A stretch of DNA of 64,000 bases from Tenacibaculum mesophilum (GTDB taxonomy: Bacteria; Bacteroidota; Bacteroidia; Flavobacteriales; Flavobacteriaceae): positions 3,032,001 through 3,096,000 of the forward strand of contig NZ_CP032544.1 of assembly GCF_003867075.1 (NCBI RefSeq), in the 5' to 3' direction. The translations under genes were made by a program, and so were the position numbers. Positions 26,644 through 35,249 of the stretch are shown here, in pieces. The stretch's first letter is position 1. Each line of letters starts with the position of its first letter. The notes beneath the pieces are model-generated. The model was given only the letters and a program-made list of their open reading frames with translations. It was not told the origin of the DNA and did not search any database.

Positions 26644-27774
26644 CTACCAAGAGTAATTTTTCTTTTCTGCTTGTTTTTTAATAGCTTTAATCATAACACT
26701 TTCTAACTCATTTTTTTTAGAACTTTCCCTTTGTTTTTTAGCTACATACGTTTTTCTTTTTTTATTTAATTCTTGAATTTTTTGTTGAATTTCAGTACGC
26801 TCTTTACGTTTTTTCTCCACATACATTTTAATTTCTTTGGCAGATTTGTTTTGTAACTGTTTAGGAAGCTGCTTCTTTTTTAAAGAACCATAATCAATTT
26901 CTTTTTCTTTTGAAGCATCCACCAAATCCCATTCAGCATTTTTATATAGTTTAGAGCTTTTAGTTACGGCACGTTTTACAACTACAGCTTCATCTAAACT
27001 CTCAGCATTCATGTCTTGCTTCGCTTGGTTACTATATTTAGAATATCCATAAGAACCATAGTGAATATAGGTGGCATTTAAACGTTTGTTTAAAATAATA
27101 ATATCGTTGTCATAAGGTGTTACAATATGTACAATGTGTTTGTTTTGATTAATAGTCATATAATCACCATCTCCATAAATAGCTCCGTCTTGCCATCTTC
27201 CAGTAATCCCTTGGTTATAATCACCGCAGAATATTGTGTTAACTATAATATCTTTTTCTTTAGCATTAGTAATAGCATCTTTATAGTTTACTTTTCCTTG
27301 AGTAAAAGGCTCGTTTCCGGCGATAAAAATCATTTTTAAATCACGTTTATTAGTTCCCCAATCCAATTCGTTTAAAGAAGTTTGTATTACTTGACCACAA
27401 TATTCACTTCCGCCATTAGTGCTTAAAGAAAAAAGATGTTCAGAAATCTCATCTAAATCACTCGTAAATTGTAAAACCTGTTGGATATATCCTTCTTTAG
27501 GAGATAAACTTGAATTTCCGTATTCGTATAAAGCAATTTCTAAGTTAGGAGTAATGCCATTACATTTAGCATATGATAACTCATTTACAATCTCCCATAG
27601 TTGAGCTTTTGCTTGATTGATAAGTCCATCCATACTATTACTGGTATCCAGTAACAAAGCAACTTTAACAGTTTGTTTTTTTACCTTTCTTATAGGGGTG
27701 TTTTTGTTGGCAAATGTAGTTGTTGTTAGTAGTATTAAGCAAAAGAAAAATACTTTTAATGTGTACGTTTTCAT
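26644..27774 (-). CDS. Exported VWA-domain protein
   Basis: 376 residues. A signal peptide (1-22) precedes a von Willebrand factor A domain, with the MIDAS motif DTSNS at 43-47 and further acidic/Thr metal contacts. After about residue 250 comes a Lys/Glu/Gln-rich helical tail, likely a coiled coil. It is probably periplasmic and protein-binding. No MoxR ATPase partner lies beside it. Family relatives exist in many flavobacteria, without known function. Confidence 0.85.
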   Translation of the reverse strand: MKTYTLKVFFFCLILLTTTTFANKNTPIRKVKKQTVKVALLLDTSNSMDGLINQAKAQLWEIVNELSYAKCNGITPNLEIALYEYGNSSLSPKEGYIQQVLQFTSDLDEISEHLFSLSTNGGSEYCGQVIQTSLNELDWGTNKRDLKMIFIAGNEPFTQGKVNYKDAITNAKEKDIIVNTIFCGDYNQGITGRWQDGAIYGDGDYMTINQNKHIVHIVTPYDNDIIILNKRLNATYIHYGSYGYSKYSNQAKQDMNAESLDEAVVVKRAVTKSSKLYKNAEWDLVDASKEKEIDYGSLKKKQLPKQLQNKSAKEIKMYVEKKRKERTEIQQKIQELNKKRKTYVAKKQRESSKKNELESVMIKAIKKQAEKKNYSW

Positions 27775-28017
27775 AATTTTTATTTTTAGTTATTAATTGG
27801 GTATAAGTTTGATTGGTGTTAATTTCTATTCAAAATTACTTCCAACTTTCTTCTTAAAAAATACAGAATGAGTGAATAGGTTGTTTCATTTAGGGAAATA
27901 ACAAGTTAAATGAGCAACATCTATTTTTTGACTGTTTTTTGTGGAGTTTTAATGGTTTAGGTGTTTTTTTGTATGGCTTTTTGTGAGTATGTTTACACAA
28001 ATAAAAAATTAATAAAC

Positions 28018-28731
28018 ATGAGAAAAGAAGTAATTTTAATATTCCTTTTTTTAGGAATTATATGTTTGAGTTGTGAGCCGAAAACCAGAAATGAAACTAA
28101 TGAAATAACTGTTTTAGATAAAACTAAAAAAGAAATTAAAGTCGATACTTCTTTAATTAAAATAGCTGATTTACCTATACATATTGATAGTACAAATTAT
28201 CTTATACACCCTGTAGGATATGGAAATAATAAGGAAGTAAATAAAAGCTATTTTTCATTAAGCAAAGGAGGAAAAACATATCATTTGACAGATTTCTATG
28301 ATAATGAAATTAATGGAATGATGATTAACCTTAAATTTCAAAAATTAGGGTCAGATAAGTTTACATCATTAACGAAAGAAAATATCCATATATCTTCTGT
28401 AAGCTTTTTAAGAGAGATATTTAATGTTACAAAACAGCAAATATTAATGTATAAAGTTATTGATAGCGATACTAATGATGATAAAAAACTCGGTTATGAG
28501 GATGATATAAGTTTGTACTTAAGTAAAATTGATGGTACAAATTTTATTAAAATTTCACCTCAAAAACAAAAAGTAATAAATGTTAAGGAGTTAGTTGAAA
28601 ATAAAAGACTGTATTTTAAAACAACAGAAAAAATAAAATCAGAAGAAGATAAATTACAAATACATTATTTTTATGTTGATTTAACTAATGAAAATTTTAA
28701 TGTGGTTGAATATTTTCCAGTAAATGATTAA
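28018..28731 (+). CDS. Hypothetical lipoprotein, 237 aa
   Basis: I chose the ATG at 28018, because it gives a proper lipoprotein signal (MRKEVILIFLFLGIICLSC, Cys19). The longer frame starting at 27961 adds an implausible leader. The mature protein is rich in beta-type sequence and has no recognised domain. Its end overlaps the next gene by 8 bp, placing it first in an operon with the LytS-type kinase and LytTR regulator. It may be an accessory or ligand-binding part of that signalling system; this is inference. Confidence 0.75.
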   Translation: MRKEVILIFLFLGIICLSCEPKTRNETNEITVLDKTKKEIKVDTSLIKIADLPIHIDSTNYLIHPVGYGNNKEVNKSYFSLSKGGKTYHLTDFYDNEINGMMINLKFQKLGSDKFTSLTKENIHISSVSFLREIFNVTKQQILMYKVIDSDTNDDKKLGYEDDISLYLSKIDGTNFIKISPQKQKVINVKELVENKRLYFKTTEKIKSEEDKLQIHYFYVDLTNENFNVVEYFPVND

Positions 28732-30913
28732 AAAAATATACATAGTATTTCTTTTCCTTTCATTCGCTGCTTTTTCTCAAACAAAGGAAAATACAGCTAA
28801 AGATTTTTTAGTAAAAGTTCAAGTAGTTAGTAAAGAGACGCGTGAGCCTATAAAAGATGCGAGTGTAGAAGTAAATGGAAGAACATATCGATTTTCTGAA
28901 ATAACGGGAAGCTATACAGTAAAAGCCACAGTAGGAAGCCAATTAGAAGTATCACATCCTAGTTTTAATCGTGTTTTTTATACAATTAGAGATGATGAAG
29001 ATATAAAGGTGGAAGTAGAAGATTTTACGCCCCAAAAAAAATCAAAACTAAGCTCTTATAGTACAAGAAAACAAACAGGTTTATATTCACAATATTTAGA
29101 TTCTGTTCAGTTTTACAAAAAGAAAAATATTGATAAGAGCTTGTCTTTTGTTGAAAAGACGTTGTTGATAGACCCAAATAAAAGCCAAAGAGCTACTGTG
29201 TTTAAAGAATTAGCTGAGGTGTACTTTTATTGGAAACAGTACGATTTAGCGGTTGAGAATTATCAAATTTCCTTACAAGAAGTAAACTCGCCTAGGGTTC
29301 GTTTGAAACTGGCAAAAGCAGCATTTTTATCGGAAGATTATAACAGTAGTGAACAAAACTATATACAAAGCCTACAAAGCGGGGTGCTTAATAATTACTT
29401 ACGTTTAACTGCATACCAAGGATTGGGAGATGTGTACTTAGCTCAAAAAAACTATAACAAGGCTAAAGCAAACTACGAAAAAGGATTAGAAATTGCGAAA
29501 AAGAATTTAATCACACCTAAAATAACAGACTTAAACTCTAAGCTAGCAGAAGTTTTTGCAGCCCAAGGAAACACACAAAAAGCAGATGGCTATTTTAAAA
29601 ACTCATTAAAATTAGCATCCGAAGAAAACAAAAAGCGCTCGTTAAAAGAACAGCAAAAAGTAGCCGATTTTTATAATAAATCTCAACGATACGACGAAGA
29701 AATTCAGTTGCGAAAAGAAAGCCTAAAAGAAGCAGATAATATAGTTGTAGAAGCGGAAAGCAACGAATCTTTGGTAGATTCAATTACCTCACAAAAAATC
29801 AACTATAAAATAGGAAATGCCTACATGCAAAAATCTGAATATGAAGAGGCAATCCCGTATTTAAAAAAGAGTATTGCAGATGCGGATAAAAACAAAGACT
29901 TAATTATTCAAAAAGACGCGACTAAGCGTTTATCGGAAGTATATGCTACGGTTGGAGATTACACAGAAGCTCTAAAAACGTATCAAGATTATGTAAAATT
30001 GGTAGATACTTTATATTCACGAAAAGAACAGGAAATTCAACAAGTAAAACGTTTTAGTAAACGAATTTCAGATAACCAAAACAGAATAGTAAGTTTAGAA
30101 AAAGACAAAGAATTAACAGATAGTAAAATAAGTTTAGCATACAAAGACCAGCAATTGGTAGAGGAGAGTAATAGACGTCAAAAATGGATTATTTATTCAT
30201 TAATTGGAGGTTTTTTATTAATGGTTTTATTGGTGTATTTTATGTTTAGAACGAATAAACAACAAAAGTTAGCCAATAATTTATTGGCTTTAAAATCGAT
30301 GCGGTCACAGATGAATCCGCACTTTATTTTCAATGCATTGAATTCAGTTAACAGTTTTATTGCAGTAAGTGACGAGCGAAGCGCAAATAGATATTTGTCA
30401 GAGTTTTCGGTATTAATGCGTTCGGTATTAGAAAATTCAGATGAAGATTTCATACCGTTAACCAAAGAAATTGAGTTGTTAGAATTGTATGTGAAGTTAG
30501 AGCACAACCGGTTTAAAGATAAGTTTGATTATACTATTAATATAGACAAAAGTATACCTTTAGATGAATATTCGATTCCACCAATGTTATTGCAACCGTA
30601 TATAGAAAATGCAATTTGGCATGGACTTAGATACAAACAAGAAAAGGGAAAACTTCAAATTTCAATGCTTCCAAAAAATAATGATTCTATTACTATTTTA
30701 ATTGAAGATGATGGGGTTGGAAGAGAGAAATCAATAAAAATGAAGACGAAGAACCAACTCAAACAAAAATCAAAAGGAATGAGTACAATAAAAAATAGAA
30801 TTGCTATTTTAAATAATATGTATCAGGATAAAATATCTGTGGTGGTTTTAAATGCTTTTGAAGATGGAAGCGGAACTAAAGTAGCATTGATACTAAAAAA
30901 GGATAAAAATTAG
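28724..30913 (+). CDS. TPR-containing LytS-type sensor histidine kinase
   Basis: 729 residues. After a signal peptide (1-18) comes a carboxypeptidase-regulatory-like beta domain (about 28-95), tetratricopeptide repeats (about 105-440) in the periplasm, a coiled coil, one transmembrane helix (about 487-507), and a cytoplasmic His_kinase domain. The phospho-acceptor block is MNPHFIFNALNS with His533. The ATPase part has IPPMLLQPYIENAIWHG and a DDGVG box. It signals to the LytTR regulator 3 bp downstream. Signal unknown. Confidence 0.93.
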   Translation: MIKKIYIVFLFLSFAAFSQTKENTAKDFLVKVQVVSKETREPIKDASVEVNGRTYRFSEITGSYTVKATVGSQLEVSHPSFNRVFYTIRDDEDIKVEVEDFTPQKKSKLSSYSTRKQTGLYSQYLDSVQFYKKKNIDKSLSFVEKTLLIDPNKSQRATVFKELAEVYFYWKQYDLAVENYQISLQEVNSPRVRLKLAKAAFLSEDYNSSEQNYIQSLQSGVLNNYLRLTAYQGLGDVYLAQKNYNKAKANYEKGLEIAKKNLITPKITDLNSKLAEVFAAQGNTQKADGYFKNSLKLASEENKKRSLKEQQKVADFYNKSQRYDEEIQLRKESLKEADNIVVEAESNESLVDSITSQKINYKIGNAYMQKSEYEEAIPYLKKSIADADKNKDLIIQKDATKRLSEVYATVGDYTEALKTYQDYVKLVDTLYSRKEQEIQQVKRFSKRISDNQNRIVSLEKDKELTDSKISLAYKDQQLVEESNRRQKWIIYSLIGGFLLMVLLVYFMFRTNKQQKLANNLLALKSMRSQMNPHFIFNALNSVNSFIAVSDERSANRYLSEFSVLMRSVLENSDEDFIPLTKEIELLELYVKLEHNRFKDKFDYTINIDKSIPLDEYSIPPMLLQPYIENAIWHGLRYKQEKGKLQISMLPKNNDSITILIEDDGVGREKSIKMKTKNQLKQKSKGMSTIKNRIAILNNMYQDKISVVVLNAFEDGSGTKVALILKKDKN

Positions 30914-30915
30914 CA

Positions 30916-31650
30916 ATGAAAATAAAAGCAATTATAGTTGAAGATGAGCAAATAAGTAGAGATATTTTACGAAACTATATTACTAAATACTGTCCTAATG
31001 TAACCTTGTTAGGAGAAGCAAGTAATATTGAAGAAGCACTAAAACTAATTGAAAAACACGAATTGGACTTGGTGTTTTTAGATGTAGAAATGCCTTTTGG
31101 AAATGCTTTTGACTTGTTAGAAAAAGTAGAAAATCAAACTTTTGAAACAGTTTTTGTAACTGCTTACGATCATTACGCGATTGAGGCATTAAATAATCAA
31201 GCAACTTATTATTTGTTAAAACCAATTTCAATCGACGAGTTGATTAAAGCAGTAGGTATTGTAACTGAAATTAAAGAGAAAGAAAATGAGTTAGAAACTA
31301 ATGTGTTAACTCCCAAAATGACTCATCAAGTAAATGGGAAAATTACGATTCCGCAACAAGATGGATTTGAAGTAGTAGCTGTTGAGGAAATTTTATTTTG
31401 CAAAGCAGATGATAACTACACGGAAATCTATTTTGATAATTCTAAAAAAGTGGTAAGTAAAACACTTAAATATTTTGAAGAAGCTTTAAAAGACAGTTCT
31501 TTTGTTAGGGTACATAAATCGTATTTAGTCAACGTTAATGAAATAGTAAAGTATAAAAAAGGAAAAGGAGGAAGTGTTGTGCTATCAAACGAGAAAGAAA
31601 TTATGGTTTCAGCATCAAAAAAAGCAAATTTATTATCATATTTTAAATAA
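30916..31650 (+). CDS. LytTR-family response regulator
   Basis: 244 residues. The receiver domain (1-120) has the acidic pocket VEDEQ, the phospho-Asp in LVFLDVEMP and the Lys in LLKPIS. The C-terminal LytTR DNA-binding domain (about 140-243) shows FCKADDNYTEIYF and FVRVHKSYLVNVNEI. It is the partner of the preceding kinase. Target genes are not deducible; the operon itself is the first candidate. Confidence 0.95.
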   Translation: MKIKAIIVEDEQISRDILRNYITKYCPNVTLLGEASNIEEALKLIEKHELDLVFLDVEMPFGNAFDLLEKVENQTFETVFVTAYDHYAIEALNNQATYYLLKPISIDELIKAVGIVTEIKEKENELETNVLTPKMTHQVNGKITIPQQDGFEVVAVEEILFCKADDNYTEIYFDNSKKVVSKTLKYFEEALKDSSFVRVHKSYLVNVNEIVKYKKGKGGSVVLSNEKEIMVSASKKANLLSYFK

Positions 31651-31656
31651 AAATTT

Positions 31657-32172
31657 ATGCCAATTATAAAACCAGTAAGAGGAAAACACCCACAAATTCC
31701 AAATGATTGTTACATTGCAGAAAACGCAACTATTGTAGGCGATGTACAAATGGGGGAGTCGTGTAGTGTATGGTTTAATGCAGTGATTCGCGGAGATGTA
31801 CACTATATAAAAATGGGAGATAAAGTAAATGTACAAGATGGTGCAGTAATACATGCAACATATCAAAAATCACCAACAACTATTGGAAATAATGTGTCTA
31901 TTGGTCATAATGCCTTAGTACATGGGTGCACTATTCATGATAATGTGTTGGTAGGTATGGGAAGTATTATCATGGATGATTGTGTAGTAGAGTCAAATTC
32001 TATTATTGCAGCAGGTGCTGTAGTTACTAAAAATACACATATTGAAAGTGGAAGTGTGTACGCTGGGGTTCCAGCAAAAAAAGTAAAAGATATTTCCAAA
32101 GAACTTATTTCAGATGAAATTGATCGAATTGCCAATAATTATGTGAAATATTCAAGTTGGTTTAAAGAATAA
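31657..32172 (+). CDS. Gamma-carbonic-anhydrase-like hexapeptide protein
   Basis: 171 residues of left-handed beta-helix repeats (the ENATIVGDVQMGESCSVWFN region and GNNVSIGHNALVHGC) with the family's His ligands, including HNALVH. This is the gamma-CA/YrdA/PaaY-like family, a zinc-binding trimer in the cytoplasm. Activity is variable across the family. It follows the regulator gene by 6 bp and ends the operon. Confidence 0.9.
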   Translation: MPIIKPVRGKHPQIPNDCYIAENATIVGDVQMGESCSVWFNAVIRGDVHYIKMGDKVNVQDGAVIHATYQKSPTTIGNNVSIGHNALVHGCTIHDNVLVGMGSIIMDDCVVESNSIIAAGAVVTKNTHIESGSVYAGVPAKKVKDISKELISDEIDRIANNYVKYSSWFKE

Positions 32173-32180
32173 TGAAAAAT

Positions 32181-32220
32181 AAAAAAGCCTGGTTCTGTTT
32201 CCAAAACCGAGCTTTTTTTT
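32181..32220 (+). terminator. Terminator of the LytS/LytTR operon
   Basis: An imperfect hairpin of the AAAAAAGC..GGTT / AACC..GCTTTTTT type with a loop of about 10 nt and a final run of eight T. Confidence 0.75.
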
Positions 32221-32251
32221 CAATCAAAAACTAATCTACTATAAATCGATA

Positions 32252-32716
32252 TTACCTATCGCTTTTATTTTCTTTATGATGCTTTCTTTTTTTGTGTATT
32301 TTGCGATCACCTTTCTTGCTATGTCTCTTTATTTTTCGAGCAGCCATTTTTTCATAACGTTCATATTGTTGCTCATTTAAAATACGTTTCATTTCAGTTT
32401 TGTAAGCAATTTGTTTGTCAAGCATTTTACTTTTCATAGCATATTTCTGATCAGCAGTAGGTTTAGTACCGCTTTTTTTCATAGCTTTTCTTTTAGCCCA
32501 CATTTCCTGTCTTTCAGAAATTTGCTCTGCTACTAAAGGCTTCACTTGTTTTTGTTGAGACTCTGTTAAATCAAGCTGTAAGGTCATTTTTTTTACAGCT
32601 AATTCTGTTTTTTGCTCTACAGTTAATTTTTCATGTTTAGTTTTATCTCTCTTTTGAGCTTGAGTAGTAACAGTAAAACCAACTGCTAAAATCAAGAGTG
32701 TTAGTGCTTTCTTCAT
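32252..32716 (-). CDS. Spy/LTXXQ-like periplasmic protein
   Basis: 154 residues. A signal peptide (1-20, ending TTQAQ) precedes a helical domain with the LTESQQKQVKPL motif typical of Spy/CpxP-like proteins, found in small flavobacterial stress proteins. The C-terminal ~35 residues are very basic (Lys/Arg/His-rich). A chaperone-like or envelope-stress role is possible from the family; nothing here proves it. Confidence 0.75.
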   Translation of the reverse strand: MKKALTLLILAVGFTVTTQAQKRDKTKHEKLTVEQKTELAVKKMTLQLDLTESQQKQVKPLVAEQISERQEMWAKRKAMKKSGTKPTADQKYAMKSKMLDKQIAYKTEMKRILNEQQYERYEKMAARKIKRHSKKGDRKIHKKRKHHKENKSDR

Positions 32717-32817
32717 GTTGTTAAATTTTAAGGTTTATTAATTATTTACGCTTCTAAGACCGTTGCAGATTAAAAAAGTTTAAATTTGAAACTATATTTA
32801 ACATTTTTTTATTTTTT

Positions 32818-33798
32818 ATGAAGTTAATTTTCAGAATTGCTGTAAGGTTTTTATTGGTGGTTATAGGAGTGTTTGCAATCTTTTTTTTCTGGGCATCATC
32901 CCCAACAATGGATGAAGCAGAGTATGCTAAAGTTATTACGCATGAGTATGCGAGTACAACTGATAATGATTCAATCTATAGCATAGTAACCTACAATATT
33001 GGGTACTTAAGTGGGATGACAAATAACCGAGCAGTAGCAAAACCTAAGCAATTGTTTGAAGGAAATATGAAAAAGGTATTAACTGAAATAAAAAAAGTAA
33101 ATCCAGATATTATAGCGCTTCAAGAAGTTGATTACAATGCAGCTAGATCTTATAAAGTAAACCAAGAAGAAAAACTAGCAGAACTAGGTTATAATTATGT
33201 AGCAAGAGGTGTAAACTGGGATGAGAATTATGTGCCTTTTCCATACTGGCCACCAAGTATGCACTTTGGTAAAATAGTTTCAGGTCAATCAATTTTAAGT
33301 AAATATGAGTTAAAAGACTATGAGCGTATCGTTTTAGAACGAGTAGCTGATAACCCTTTTTATAGAGACGCTTTGTATTTAGACAGGTTGGTACAAGTGG
33401 TAAAAGTTAAGGTAGAAGGAAAAGAAGTGGTAGTAATAAATTTACATTTAGAAGCATTTGATAAAGCAACGAGAGTAAGACAGTTTGAGTACGTATTGAA
33501 TCTTTTTAATAAGTATAAGAGTCAATACCCTACAATTTTATTAGGAGATTTTAACTCAAAAGCTAGAGATAGTGAAGCCGTTATTCAAAAAATGTTTGCA
33601 ATGGATGGAGTAGGAAATGCTGCTTTTTCAACTGAAAATCCTGAGAATACTTTTGATACAAAAAATCCAGAAGAACGTATTGATTATATTTTTTACACCA
33701 AGGATTTTATAGAGTATGTAGAGGGAAGTGTATTAAAAAAGTTCGGACAGGCATCAGATCATTTGCCTATTGAAATGAAGTTTAAATTAAAAAAATAA
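32818..33798 (+). CDS. Endonuclease/exonuclease/phosphatase (EEP) family protein
   Basis: 326 residues. One N-terminal membrane helix (about 5-27) anchors an EEP hydrolase domain. Metal/catalytic motifs visible are SIVTYNIGYL, IALQEVD, VINLHLEAFD, ILLGDFNS and the C-terminal SDHLPIEM. EEP enzymes cut phosphodiester bonds of nucleic acids or lipids; with a membrane anchor, a periplasmic role is likely. Substrate unknown. Confidence 0.9.
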   Translation: MKLIFRIAVRFLLVVIGVFAIFFFWASSPTMDEAEYAKVITHEYASTTDNDSIYSIVTYNIGYLSGMTNNRAVAKPKQLFEGNMKKVLTEIKKVNPDIIALQEVDYNAARSYKVNQEEKLAELGYNYVARGVNWDENYVPFPYWPPSMHFGKIVSGQSILSKYELKDYERIVLERVADNPFYRDALYLDRLVQVVKVKVEGKEVVVINLHLEAFDKATRVRQFEYVLNLFNKYKSQYPTILLGDFNSKARDSEAVIQKMFAMDGVGNAAFSTENPENTFDTKNPEERIDYIFYTKDFIEYVEGSVLKKFGQASDHLPIEMKFKLKK

Positions 33799-33827
33799 AG
33801 AAGCTTGGTAAAGCTCCAAGCTTCTTT
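33797..33827 (+). terminator. Terminator overlapping the stop codon of the EEP gene
   Basis: A 12-bp perfect stem (33797-33808 with 33816-33827, core AGAAGCTTGG) has a 7-nt loop. The stem begins within the TAA stop. Confidence 0.85.
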
Positions 33828-33914
33828 ATTTAAATATAGAGTTGTTTTCATAGCTACCTTACAATAAGATACTGTCTATAGTGGTATGTAGTTATACATA
33901 TTTTTGTATTGAAT

Positions 33915-35249
33915 TTAAACATTTTTTCTTTTCTTGGATTGATTTTCTCTTTTTACATAATCATTACCTAGAGCAATTTCTTTCATTTTTACTGCACCTG
34001 CTTCTTCTGCTTTATCCACAACAATAGATAAATTTTGGCTTTCTAAAATAGTTTTAATATCGTAAAATTCATCACACCAAATTTCTTCCTGATTTTTGTC
34101 TAGATTTGGACTTCGTTCATTATTTCTATTTTTATCGGCAACAACTCGTGCTTGAATGCGGCTTAGGTTTTTGGGACTCATAAACTCTACACCATATAAC
34201 GAATTTTTAGCTTTTTTTACCACTAAGCTCCCATTTTCAACCCATGCAGTTTCCATTGTGTCATTAACTTCATAACCTGCATTTTGTAATGCCTTTTTAA
34301 TAGCCTTTCGTCGAGTTTCAATAATGATTTTCTCCGAAACTTCAGTATACAAGTATTTGGCTTTTTCTAAGGCATCTTTTACATCATTTAGATTATCTGA
34401 ATTAAGTAAGGCTATCCATTTATCAATAAAACTCAGATTCAATTCTAAAGATTCTAATTGGTCAATGGCTGTTTTGAGCTTTTCTTTAGCTTCCCGTAAT
34501 GCCAATTGATTTTTACTGAACTCGGCTACCTGAATAGTTAATGAATCCAATAACAAATCGTAATTAGGAGCTTCTTCTTCTAATTCGGCACAACGATTCA
34601 TAAATTCGTGTATTTTGTTCTGAGGAATTTCAGAAATATACATTTCCTTTAACGCGTTTTCCAATTTTTTTAGTCTGGAAATTACTTTAGGACGATTGGA
34701 ACGCCATTTTTGTACAGACAGCAAACTGTCACCAGAAGATAATCGTTCTTGAATTGCTTTTTGTTCATTTGTCAGTGTTTGAGAATTAAAAGAAGCTTCT
34801 TTTAAAAGGCTATACAAATAATCTACTTTTTCACGATATTCTTCTATTTCATTTATATTTGAAGGAGTGTCGAAATCTTGGAAATCAATGCTTTTGTTTT
34901 TAAGTAAAAAGCGTAATTCGTTATGTGTACTCTTTAGGTTCTTAAAAGATTCCCATTTAGAAGTCCTAATTTTAACTACTTTTTTTACCAAATTCTTTTT
35001 TTCCTTATCTAGAAACTCGATTTGTCCCGAAACTTCTCGCTCTATTTTTCTATAATCATCTTCTGAAATATTTTGGTAATACTCCAATGTTTCATCCAAA
35101 GCACCTTGAAGTTCTTCTGTAAACATATTATGTTTGATGGCATAAGCCTTCACGTGTTCTATTTTGTTTTTTAATCTAGTTAACCACCTTTTCTTTATCA
35201 ATTTTCGCTCAGCTGGGGTAACGATTCGTACAACTTTTGGTCCGCTCAT
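33915..35249 (-). CDS. Coiled-coil protein of the kinase-helicase operon
   Basis: 444 residues, family not recognised. It opens with MSGPKVVRIVTPAERK, then long heptad-rich helices (about 20-330) predict extended coiled coils. The C-terminal ~110 residues look globular (GYEVNDTMETAWVENGSLVV, then KNLSRIQARVVA). No signal peptide. It overlaps the 2063-aa gene by 4 bp (ATGA type), so it is translated with it. A scaffold or sensor role in the complex is my inference. Confidence 0.8.
   Translation of the reverse strand: MSGPKVVRIVTPAERKLIKKRWLTRLKNKIEHVKAYAIKHNMFTEELQGALDETLEYYQNISEDDYRKIEREVSGQIEFLDKEKKNLVKKVVKIRTSKWESFKNLKSTHNELRFLLKNKSIDFQDFDTPSNINEIEEYREKVDYLYSLLKEASFNSQTLTNEQKAIQERLSSGDSLLSVQKWRSNRPKVISRLKKLENALKEMYISEIPQNKIHEFMNRCAELEEEAPNYDLLLDSLTIQVAEFSKNQLALREAKEKLKTAIDQLESLELNLSFIDKWIALLNSDNLNDVKDALEKAKYLYTEVSEKIIIETRRKAIKKALQNAGYEVNDTMETAWVENGSLVVKKAKNSLYGVEFMSPKNLSRIQARVVADKNRNNERSPNLDKNQEEIWCDEFYDIKTILESQNLSIVVDKAEEAGAVKMKEIALGNDYVKRENQSKKRKNV

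Noticed and set aside
27961..28017. Upstream start for the hypothetical lipoprotein
   Set aside because: It would put 19 residues before a well-formed lipoprotein signal peptide; the 28018 start is better.
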